NCBI GenBank assembly: GCA_022315425.1
Contig: JAIUPT010000031.1
Span: 992,001 to 1,056,000 of the forward strand
Source of the DNA: Pseudevernia furfuracea
Lineage: Eukaryota > Ascomycota > Lecanoromycetes > Lecanorales > Parmeliaceae
Direction of reading: 5' to 3'
DNA: 64,000 nucleotides
Shown: piece after piece, positions 54,770 to 64,000 of the stretch
Position numbering within the stretch: position 1 is the stretch's first letter
How the letters are laid out: the number at the start of each line of letters is the position of its first letter
Position numbers and translations under genes: made by a program
Notes under the pieces: model-generated
The model's database searches: none
What the model was told of the DNA's origin: nothing
Seen by the model: only the letters and a program-made list of their open reading frames with translations

Positions 54770-57088
54770 TGTGGAGAATCTCCCCTGATATCTGTGATGT
54801 GAAACTTCTTCAACTAGGTAGGGTTTTGCTCTAGTTCATTGAGGAAGAAGCGTTGGGTGCGCAGACCTCGCCTTTATATCTCTGACTGACCAGAGCCAGC
54901 CCAATGATATCATGTGGTCATCCACGCGCTGAACCTTGCAAGCGGTGAGGCTTTTATGCAATTGTCTCTGAGTAGCCATTGAGACGTCCGCAATACTCTT
55001 GGCACCGACCTACTCATCAATGGATGCCGCTTATTGTTCCCTCAGTAAACAGTCCAATTGGTGGGTATCTCCCCGCCGGACTGCAAGAGAATAGACCTCT
55101 CAGCCGTAGGAGTACTGACCCACCAGGAGCCTGAAGCAATCGCAACACCGTATAGATTGGTAATCATATGCATCGTCGGAAAGAAATTCCGACCCTTGAA
55201 CCTGGACATGATGACTACTGTTCGAAGATACGCACCTCGCTGACTACCAACAAGGCCACACGGTGTACCTGGCGCTGCCTATTGGATGATGCATCTCGCC
55301 CGTGCTTTGTGGATGGTCACATCTAGATTTTTGGTCCAGCCAGCAATATCCCGAACCAGCAGGTTGCATGATTGGGTATCTCGTTCCTCGATCAAAGCCC
55401 CTGTCGCTTCTTCTCCGCAGCCCGCTCCTCTCTATTGTCGTTCTCTCCCCCAATACCTCCCTCAGTCGTCCTCCTCGCAGAAACGATGCCTGCCTCCTCT
55501 GCCGTTTCTTTACTCGTCGGAACGCGATGTGTCCTTCTGAGGCGTACCTAGACTAGGGTGATGCTAGATTTCAGAGCGCTCCAAAGCCTTGCACACTTTA
55601 CAATCTCGTCCGGACGCACTCCCATGCATATATCGAATATTCAACTCAATAAGTACCCCTCCCAACCCTGACCTTCCGATCTCCAATATATCTGATAATC
55701 TTTTAGAAGAGCCACTGCGTCGAGTCCGGCTCTAACTTCCTTAAATTATAGCATGTGCTCAGTATATAGTAACCTCACCCAGGGTCAACCGTCGGACATG
55801 TTCGGTATCTGCAAAGCCTCGCTTACGCAGAATTTTTTTGTACCCCGGATGAGCCGTAACCCGGATTAACAGATACCACTCACACCCTCCGGAAATGGAA
55901 GTCCCACCAAAATGCTATGTCGGATGCACCAATGAGGCAGGTGACAATGCTCGACCCGAGCACAAGCGATATAGGTTTTCAGAAACGATCTAGCGTGTTC
56001 CGAGAATCAAAATTGGCTCCTGCAAAGACTCACATCAAGCGAATCGACTTTGCATGAATCGAATCGCGCAATTTGAGTGGTTTCGCACTTCGAATCCATG
56101 ACTAATTCTTCCTGCCATTCTTGAAGTCATCCGCTGCATGCCACGAAGGATAGTACTCATGGCGTGAGATGATGCATAAGCATTCTTTCCAACGCTTTTG
56201 GCGATACGTTGATGCAGTGTGGCGTTGTTGAAGCCTTCCGCGTTTTCCGAAGTCGTGTAAACCTGGATATGCCCACTGTACAAACCATGTACGGCGACTC
56301 TGGTGACTCTTCGGGTTAAATTCCCCGCAAGCAAAGACTACACATCCATGGTTTCTTGGTATTGAGTTGCCCTTCAATCCATTCTTGTTGACGAAGATTT
56401 GACCGTGTGCCGTCACCCAACATTGGATGGATGAAAACTTGGTGCCATGAAAACATCACAAGGTCTTTAGCTGGCAAGATTTGATCGCCATATACTCTGC
56501 TCAATCGCTCGGCTCAGACGAAATCTATTGACTTGTCCCGAGTCAACCTAGAACGCCACCAAAGCCATCATCAACCTTTCGCTGTAGAGAGCAGTGTTAC
56601 GACTGAGTCACGGACGTCAGGGAGAAAGAAAGAAAGCATGTCTCCGCGCTGCCTGACCTCGGCCTGATAGGTCATTTGCCGAGGCCGGAAATACAAGCGA
56701 TGAGGCCTACCATTGCCAAAAAAAACATCTGGAGAAGCACGTAAATCGGCCCGACGGACCGATTTCTAGTCCTTCCTGTAGACCGGTACAAAGGAAAACA
56801 TGGATGCTGCCACCAGCCGCATCCGGCCGTTCGGCAACCAGGTTTTTGCGTCCTAAAAGGCTTCCCTTGAGATTCTCCCTCATATCAGCCTCTGAAGCCT
56901 GCACCATATCTACAAGTTAGAGCAGCAAAGCATTCATCACCATGCTCTCAAGGCGAATCGCTCGCCCTTCTCTCCTGGTCCTCTATTACCCTAGCAGCCA
57001 AAAATAGCGCATATGGTAGAGTCAAGCAAAGAACGGAGACAACAATGTCAACGCCGTCAAAATTGCCAACGGTACAGAGATGCAGGAT

Positions 57089-57112
57089 AGAAGAAGAAGA
57101 AGAAGAAGAAGG
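57089..57112. repeat. AAG microsatellite
   Basis: About seven GAA/AAG triplets in tandem in gene-free DNA. Confidence 0.85.
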
Positions 57113-57201
57113 GATTTTTGGAGTTCTCCGCTTTCAAGTAGGGTAGTAAACTCTACTAACCACCTACAGTAAGGTACTTACCCATCAACAAGTTTTCCAT
57201 G

Positions 57202-57258
57202 TTTTTTTTTTTTTTTTTTTTGCAAAACAACAAAACACACACACACACACACACACAC
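57202..57258. repeat. Poly-T run and (AC)12 microsatellite
   Basis: Twenty consecutive T (57202-57221) are followed after 13 bases by (AC)12 at 57235-57258. It could be a decayed retro-insert tail or simple slippage. Confidence 0.85.
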
Positions 57259-57841
57259 GATGCTCCTGCGACTCTTAAATTTGAAATCTGCAAGGTAAGG
57301 TAATGTCTGCAATAATCTCAACTGGTACAGTAAAACCTGCCACTGTAGACATCTTACGTTAACCGTTGGAGTTTATACGGCGAGGGATCTCTCGAACAAG
57401 TGATTGAAATGGGAAAGGAAAGGTTGGTCAGATGTTTATGTGAGAGGGGACAAGTCTATTCTCATATCAGAATCCCAAGGCATACTAGTACGCCTAGGAG
57501 ATTCTTTCATGATGCGTACAAGAACGGGTCTGAGCCTAATTTCGCATGGATATTTTTGCAAAGGTAACCCATTGAGGCCGGTACAGCTAGATGTATGAGC
57601 TTGTGTACCAGGTTGGGGGGAAGAGGCTGCTTAAGAGGCTCGAGATGGCACTAAGGGTCACGCATGTATGGGGAAATTTGTGAAATATCCAAACCCCAAA
57701 TGCGAGAACACGAACCTAAATGGGTATATCGCCGCTCTGCCTAGAACACCATCCATCTCTCACATCCCAATAGAGAGCAACAGAACTCCACCGCTATGCG
57801 AAACAATACCTCCAAGGCCCACCACTCCCCCTGAACGAGAC

Positions 57842-60800
57842 TTACCGTACAAGACCCCCGACTCCCTCCATCGCCTTCCTCTGCCTACCTAGCCAGCTCT
57901 TCGGAACTTCTGCTCTCCGTTGCAAGATGACGTTGTTCATCTGTAATCGGCCTGCGAGATTGTGATATGCGGAGACGATGAGCTTGAGCTCACGCTCGAG
58001 GTTTTGTGTATATGAGCGTTCAGCGGACGTTGGAATATCCTGATAGGAAGACCGTGATCAGCATCGTGTGATACTTGGCTGGCGGAGAAGATGACTGAAC
58101 AAGGCGAAGCTTTTTGAAGATACCCAATGACTGACCTTCGTTGCTAGTATTTTATTGGCGTCTTCTACGTTGGCTTGGGCTGAGGCGTTGGTCTGGTCGA
58201 GACGGGCCTCAAGGTCTTTGACAAGGGTATCTTCTTTTCCAATGTGCTGTTGCCAAATTTTGTCAGTATCAGCCGCGGGGGAGCTTGAACATTGAGAGCC
58301 CTCTGGGGAAGCGTGACGAGGAAGTTGAGGAGAGGCGCGACGAGGAGAGTGAAGATAAGCGCGATGAGGAGGAGGGAGAGTGTGGTGATGGCGGTTGCTG
58401 GGGAAGAGAAACAGTCTTGAAAGCGACGTCTGAGGCAATGACTTCTTTGCATACCTTCTGGTGTTTTGCCAGCCGTTCTCTGCCTCCCTCGATCTTGCTT
58501 GCATATATCTCAATGTTCTCACTTTGGCCGATTGATTCGGGTGTCGCAGCCTGCTGCAGGATTTCGGTCGATTCTTGGAGGGTTTGGCGGTTGTCGTCGG
58601 CCTTCATTCCAATTTCATACTTCGCCATTTGAGCTTCATGAGACTCGCGCCAGGCATGGTTGCGCTCCTCCGTTAGGTCAACGAACATATCGTTCAGTCG
58701 ACTGTAACGTTTTCGCAAAGCATCATGCTCGCTCTGGAGTTGCCTCATTGCTAACGAGTTTTGCTTCCTCACCTCTTCGACAACCTGAAGCTTGGGTTTG
58801 TCGACGAGTTCTCCTTCAAAAAGGTCAATCGTCAGATCTGTCAACATGCAATGATTCTCGAAGGAAGACATACGATCACTCTCCGCTGCCTCAAGGCGCT
58901 TTTGCGTTGCCGACAGCTTTTCTTTGAGGTGGTCGCACTGCTTCTGCTGAGCTTTGACTTGTTCGCGCATTTGCTTGAATGTCTCGGTGCTTTTAACTTT
59001 GTAAGTCACGAGATCGACAAGTGGGACGGCGGATACAGACCCTTCGATCGGATGTCCCTGTCTCACTTCTGTGACAGAAGACTGGAGGATAGACATCTCT
59101 TGGCGGATTTCGAGAGCTTGCTTATGCTGGTCGGCTGAGTCCTCTTGGGTACTGTCAAGCTGGCCTTGAAGTGTGGCGAGCTTAGCATCTTTATCACTCG
59201 CATCGCACGTCAACTGCCGGACCTGTTTTTCGAGCTCAGTAATCCGGATTCTCCTGCTACTCATCAGTACTCGTGTCCACAGAAGAACAGTGCTGGCAAC
59301 TTGCATTTGCTGTTCGTGGTTCAAGGCTTCTGCGAGTTCGGAATCGAGGCCATCATCTGCCGACGAGTGGCGTTCTGGGCCTCCATACCTCTCCTCCAAG
59401 TCTGTTATTCTGTCTTGCGACTGCGCCAGAGCGTCCCGCAGTGACTTCGAGTCGTGGTGGAGCCTGTTGATTTCGCTAAGATAGGCCTGTTTCGTCTCTC
59501 TTAATTCAGTATTGTCTCTTTCACTCCGAGAGAGCGTCTGGCTGATCTCGCGGTTCTCTTGTTGAAGCTTTATATTGCCCCTGCGGAAGTTCTCCGCTTC
59601 TTCAAGTCTAGAACGAGCTTCATTGAGTTCTTTGCGCAGAGAGTCGCGCTCTTTCTCAACGTTTTGGCTGCCTTGGACTTTCTGCTTGTACTTCTCACCA
59701 GCATTTGCTCTCTTTGTCTGATGCTCCAACTCCACCTTTTGCACGTCGAAATCATCTTGGAGATTCTGTAGTCTTTCGTCCGCCGCATCAAGCTTCTTTA
59801 TCTTTCGTTGCATCTCTGCTTCTTTTGATTGATGCTCATTGATCTGGGTTTCTTGGCGACCGATGACTTCTTCTTGTTGTGAGATCTTGTTCTCTAATTC
59901 TTTCACTGACCTCTGCTCCCTCTCGTTGTGCCTTGCGGTGAACTTCTTCAGTTCCTTGTCGGTCTCGGTAGATTCCTTCCGGACAGCGTCGTAACTTTCT
60001 TGGAGCCTAATGTATGCATCATCTGTTTGTTCCTTTGCTTCCTTTAAGTCCTTGACTTCAGCTTCACAGCGTTCTAGCTGTGATTTGAGCTTGGCGAGGT
60101 GTTGCTCGAGCAACAATTCCCGATCTACAACTCGAGCTGGAGAGAAGGTAGAGCCGCTGTTCGAACTTCTTCGGCCGCAACCTATGTCGCTGTTTCTGTC
60201 CACCTCTTCATCCTCAACTTGATCCTCCATCTCTCGCCAAAGCCTCAGAATGACTTGCGGGGTGGGGCCTGGCAGAGTTCGGATTTTTTCGAAGAGGGTT
60301 TCGTTTGGAGGAGTGATGACGACCTGGAGGACTAGTTTTAGAAACTGTACCCAGAGGTTAGTCATTGTAGCTGCCGTCCACGATCGTGGTAGACGCGCTT
60401 TGGCAATAGAAATGCTTGACTCATCGATAGCCATATCCCTGAGTTCATCATCGGTGAAAATTGGGAAAGTTGCATCCTGTTCGTCTAGGTATGACGCTAT
60501 CTTCCTGTATACGTACTGCACTGCTTTATGTCAGCGTTGATGCTTCGAACTGCTTCACGATTGGAGATATTTACAGTTCTGCTGCCGTGCATAGTCTGAT
60601 TGTTTCTTACTCGGCAATTCGCCTGTAAAAGCTTCGGGATTGATTTCGCCTAAAATACCCTTGATCAGCATGCATCTCGGTTTACTGCATGGGGCAGTAC
60701 GTACGAAGCATATGCCAGAACGCTTGTCCATCATTCATCTCGCTGAGAGAGTTAACATGGTTGGAGAGGGGGAAAGAATTGACCTAGGCACGTATGTCAG

Positions 60801-60895
60801 CATTGTGGTTGCCGTGTGGGTTCGGGGAAAGCGCGACTTACGAAGACGACCAGCGCCGCCTCGGTTTCGTGGGGAAGTGTTCCATTCATTACCAT
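57842..60895 (-). CDS. hok1: Hook-family dynein-endosome adaptor, six exons
   Basis: Links early endosomes to dynein or kinesin-3 on microtubules. Minus-strand exons 60895-60842, 60783-60705, 60649-60575, 60520-58455, 58246-58136 and 58039-57842; 861 codons (860 aa). The N-terminal Hook domain reads VNSFPLSNHVNSLSEMNDGQ, then FTGELPSKKQSDYARQQN and VYRKIASYLDE. Long coiled coils fill residues of about 210-780 (KELENKISQQEEVIGRQ, NRLHHDSKSLRDALAQ). The C-terminal cargo region has LIVSAYHNLAGRLQMNNVIL and PKSWLGRQRKAM, as in Hook proteins. A single unspliced frame would instead give a spurious Ser-rich tail after 58455. Confidence 0.9.
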
Positions 60896-61548
60896 GACGT
60901 AGTCTGTGCGGTCTCGTATTCAGGTAGGTATTCAGGTAGGTATGAGAAAAAAAGAAGGTAAAGCTATGGAGCATTTTGGCGGGGCAGGGCGAGCATTGGG
61001 GATGAACACATGAATAATTGTGGAGTGGCATGGGGGAGACGCGATGTTGAACAAAGCACCCTTGTCCGTCGGGCTTTGAAAGCTCCGTTAGCGTGTCATG
61101 CAATGCACAAAGCCGCTTTCTTCAAATTGTTACTCTAGTTGTATACAGTACAATGCATTATCATTATTATTCAATTGGCTTTCAGGACACTAATTACCTA
61201 TTCTCTTGTTGTGAAAGGAGGAACCTAGAAAGACTGCCAAGGATATCCATTCTCTGCGTGGCCATAAAACAGTGCTGGCTACTAAGAAACCCAGTCTCAC
61301 TGGTAATAGAGCTAAAATGACCGCCTTTGGGCTTCAGAGGCTGTTTTAAACGCCCAATATAATACGGACACGTGCCGATGGTTGCCAGTCATCACTGTTC
61401 GGGAAGCCTTCACTCTTCACTGTAGTAGGTATTGTGGGCTCGAACCCACCACTGCATCAACCATGCACCAAAATGCATCATTCAGGGCCAACAGCACCAC
61501 CCCAAACTTCCTGTCTATCTGCTCCATTGAAGCCAAATCCTCCGAGCC
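60896..61548. other. Intergenic, Hook promoter and I9-inhibitor 3' side
   Basis: No gene supported. A 12-bp tandem duplication (GTATTCAGGTAG) lies at 60916-60939. A tRNA B-box-like word at 61433-61450 is not part of a foldable tRNA. Confidence 0.4.
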
Positions 61549-61905
61549 TCATGAACCTTGGTCTTGTACAGTCACGGTCTTGTCTTCTTCGATGGTCGGC
61601 GCATGCTTTTGGGATAATGTATGAATGGTATCGAGAGCCTGTGCGGAAGCTTTGACAACGAAACCTCTGCAGAAGTAGTCAGCGGGTGTGTTCCGTTTTA
61701 TTTCTCAAGGCAGGTATTCTTACTTGATGAGCTCGTACTCGTGTAGTATTTGACCCCCAGCAGCCGTTATGGCATGCTTGAAGTCGTCGAGGTCGGACTG
61801 TGGAGCGTCTTTTGGATATGTGATGAGGTACTGTTGCTGTGGTGCAAGCCCGTTAACGCCCAGGGCCAAAATACTCAAGAGCACTAGTAGAACTTGAAAT
61901 TTCAT
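61549..61905 (-). CDS. Small secreted proteinase inhibitor I9-like protein
   Basis: Minus-strand exons 61905-61724 and 61666-61549 give 100 codons (99 aa). The first 19 residues (MKFQVLLVLLSILALGVNG) are a signal peptide. The rest is an inhibitor-I9/subtilisin-propeptide fold: QYLITYPKDAPQSDLDDFKH, AAGGQILHEYELIKGFVVKA, then EEDKTVTVQDQGS. Free-standing I9 domains inhibit serine peptidases of the subtilisin class, as yeast Pbi2 does for proteinase B; here the signal peptide implies secretion or vacuolar delivery. The target is not known. Confidence 0.82.
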
Positions 61906-62580
61906 TTTTGTAGACTGAAGATCAAATTTGAAAGTGGCAAATGATGTAGTGAAGTATGAAAAAGAACAATATCCCACCGCCTGATGATGGATGCCAAGTA
62001 ATTATCGCGCTAATCCTTATCCGGATCTTGACTAAGCGGCTATTTTCGTTTCTTAGATGAACACCTCACTTGGCTTCTTCAACATCCATCACTCATCTAC
62101 AACCTCCATCACCACGATCCTTTCTTCCTTACCTGACGACAACTTCCCATATTAAAACTCGCGCATAGCTCGTTGACAACCAGCTCACCACCACACAATA
62201 CCACCCACATCTTCAAAGGTTCGTTCTTGCTTTGGGGCTTAAATCTTCGAGAAGGGGGAAGGACAGGCGGGTGTTGGAGACTGAGGAAAATACTGGCGGC
62301 GGAACACAATTTGTGCTTGCGGATATCAGGCATACATGCTTGGTGTTGAACATAGCTAGCAGTGACTTCAAAAACATCAGTGCCTGTGCCTTTTCAAGAG
62401 CATCGTATTGAGGTTGTGGTCTGCCTATTGTCGCAAGGGAAAAACAATCATCAATAGCGCTTCGTGCAACGACCAATCCACAAATAACACTCTTATCCAG
62501 CCAGCAGACACCCGTTTCATTTCTGCGTCTTGCTCCTAACCAAACCAGCTCCTGTACCTTTGCAAACGTCAAAGCCCATC
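61906..62580. promoter_or_regulatory. Divergent promoter, I9 inhibitor / PCF11
   Basis: 675 bp between divergent start codons. The part near 62080-62200 is CT/CA-rich, leader-like. No specific site assigned. Confidence 0.4.
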
Positions 62581-64000
62581 ATGTCTGTCGGACTTCCTTC
62601 CGATGAAGTCGCTGAAGACTACAAGAATTCCCTCGAAGATCTGACTATCAATTCAAGATACGAGATCAGCAACCTAACTGTCATTGCAAAAGAAAACACA
62701 GAGCATGCTATGGCAATATCGAGGGTGCTTGAGAATCACATCAAGAGTGTAAGTACTCATATCTCTTCCCAAAGATCTTGGTGATAGCAAGGAATTGGGA
62801 GTAGCCTAATACACGACTATGCGAGCATGTTAACAAGAAGAATCCTAATATTTCTGTAGACTCCTCCAGACCGCAAGCTGCCAGCACTGTACGTCCTAGA
62901 TTCTGTGGTAAAAAATGTTGGAACACCCTACACGCTATTTCTTGGTCGTAACCTGTACACAATCTTCATGAATGCCTATAGCTTGGTCAACAACCAGGTA
63001 CGCCGAAAGCTTGATGAGATGCTCAAGACATGGAAAGAGCCAGTTCCTGGTTCACTGGATCCAAGACCTGTATTTCCAGCTGAAACTATCCGACCTATTG
63101 AGAATGCATTGATTAAAGCTCGTACTGCCGCCGTCCAGGCTCAACAACAGCAACAGTCTAGGGCCCAGCAGGAGACGATGGCTCGTGGTCGACCAATAAC
63201 AACACCAAATCCACAGTGGCGCAACACCCCTACCCCTCCTCAAGCCCGCGGTCCCTACTACCCTCCGCCGCAGCAAGTATTTGGTCCGCAGAATGTGCCC
63301 AACGGCAACTATCAGGTATGTCATATCTTTGCCCGTTTTCATGTGCACGTTTAGCTACTGACTTGGGAAGGCACGTTCGCAGTATCCTCAGACTACCAAT
63401 TACCCTTCTCCACAGCCAAATATGACCTATCAGCAACCCTACCAACAGCCACAAGCGTTTCCCCAATATCAGGACCCATCGAATCACTCAGATCCCATAC
63501 ATCAAGACGTCGAAAAACTCATCAGTGCCGCACGATCCGAATTCTCTAGCAACGTCCACAACGACTCGCTGCGAATCCGTCTGCAGGCTTTGCTCGCTCT
63601 ACAGGGTGCTTTAAAATCGCAGACCCTTACACCCCAGGAATTCCAAGCCGCCAGAAATGAGGTGGCACGGCTCTTCGCCGAGGTCTATGGAGCCTCTGGA
63701 CCAGCGGCTTCGGCGCCTCCGCGTACTTCGGTTCCAACTCCGTATGTACCTCCACAACAACATCCCCAGCAGCAACGACCCCCACAAGTACCGGCACCGC
63801 AGAATCCGGACATTCAGTCATTGCTATCGTCCAGAAACCTGGCCGATATCATTGCGAAGGCGCAGCAAGCGCCAGCGACTCCTCCTATCTCCCAGGCACC
63901 GTTCTCTCAAGCGCAGTCAGCGCCACAGAATTCGTCCACACCGTCTTTGTCGGCCAATCTGGGTGATATGTTGGCATCTCTCAAGGCTAAAGGTATCCTC
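62581..64000 (+). CDS. pcf11: mRNA cleavage/polyadenylation factor Pcf11, 5' part
   Basis: Part of the CFIA complex that couples RNA polymerase II CTD binding to 3' end cleavage and termination, in the nucleus. Exons 62581-62748, 62860-63315 and 63383 to beyond the window edge. The CTD-interacting domain is complete: SLEDLTINSRYEISNLTVIA, PPDRKLPALYVLDSVVKNVG, YTLFLGRNLYTIFMNAYSLV and RRKLDEMLKTWKEP. It is followed by Gln/Pro-rich linkers and a DPIHQDVEKLISAARSEF segment. The gene is cut by the right edge, so the C-terminal zinc-finger and Clp1-binding parts are not seen. Introns are 111 and 67 bp. Confidence 0.92.

Larger units (their letters stand above)
54770..57841. other. Gene-poor region, 3.1 kb
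   Basis: No convincing gene. A minus-strand stretch at 56035-56504 has three overlapping frames (62-104 codons) that might be remnants of one decayed gene, but no family is recognisable. 55560-55760 is AT-rich and TA-rich. Microsatellites are given separately. Confidence 0.4.

Noticed and set aside
56035..56504. Three overlapping minus-strand frames that might be a decayed gene
   Set aside because: No recognisable family and no consistent way to join them by splicing; left as gene-poor DNA.
61433..61450. tRNA B-box-like word (GGGTTCGAGCCCA on the minus strand)
   Set aside because: The T-arm would need one more base in the stem, and no matching acceptor, D-arm or anticodon arm could be found upstream. 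It also lies in the 3' flank of the I9 gene.
1..64000. CRISPR arrays, rRNA and secondary-metabolite cluster
   Set aside because: No regularly spaced repeats, no rRNA-like sequence, and the O-methyltransferase and SnoaL-like genes have no synthase or other pathway neighbours.

Overview
The window is nuclear DNA of a filamentous ascomycete (Pezizomycotina). The evidence is short introns of about 42-360 bp with GT/AG borders, single-copy ascomycete genes (Pex16, Mif2/CENP-C, Atg8, Nce101, Hem13, Pcf11, a Hook dynein adaptor), expanded fungal families (secreted lipase, Bys1/thaumatin-like, M35 peptidase, expansin-like protein) and decayed genes whose stops look like RIP (C-to-T at CpA). A Dothideomycete is my guess from the gene families; nothing in the sequence proves it.

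Layout. 1.7-9.3 kb is gene-rich: an O-methyltransferase, PEX16, Mif2 and RNase H2 subunit A, the last two divergent from a ~340 bp promoter. 9.3-12.7 kb is poor, with one weak two-exon candidate and small direct repeats. Next come tubulin cofactor B (12.7-14.0), a Myb-like regulator (16.0-17.4), Trm9 (19.9-20.6) and a secreted class 3 lipase (21.7-22.8). At 23.1-24.4 kb lies a frameshifted HNH-type pseudogene. A SnoaL-like gene and an Sws1/Shu2 SWIM-finger gene diverge from 159 bp. They are followed by a large unrecognised protein (27.1-29.3), adenylate kinase (30.1-31.1) and a Bys1-like wall protein with a Ser-Pro repeat (32.5-33.4).

35-54 kb is an accessory-looking stretch: a broken secreted-protein gene, a CorA C-terminal fragment, a secreted M35 peptidase, a hairpin, minisatellites and a possible LINE tail, an 808-residue membrane protein with a duplicated cysteine module, an F-box-like gene, a ubiquitin-conjugating-enzyme pseudogene and a DUF7730-type pseudogene. 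Housekeeping genes (HEM13, ATG8, NCE101) are embedded in it. 54.2-64 kb holds an expansin-like protein, a 3 kb empty stretch with microsatellites, a Hook protein, a small secreted I9-type inhibitor and the 5' part of PCF11, which runs off the window.

No biosynthetic cluster, CRISPR array, rRNA or convincing tRNA was seen. Exon joins were worked out by hand; where I quote a spliced length, the exon lengths sum to a multiple of three. The most unusual item is the membrane protein at 43.8-46.4 kb with two tandem copies of a cysteine-patterned domain I do not recognise.
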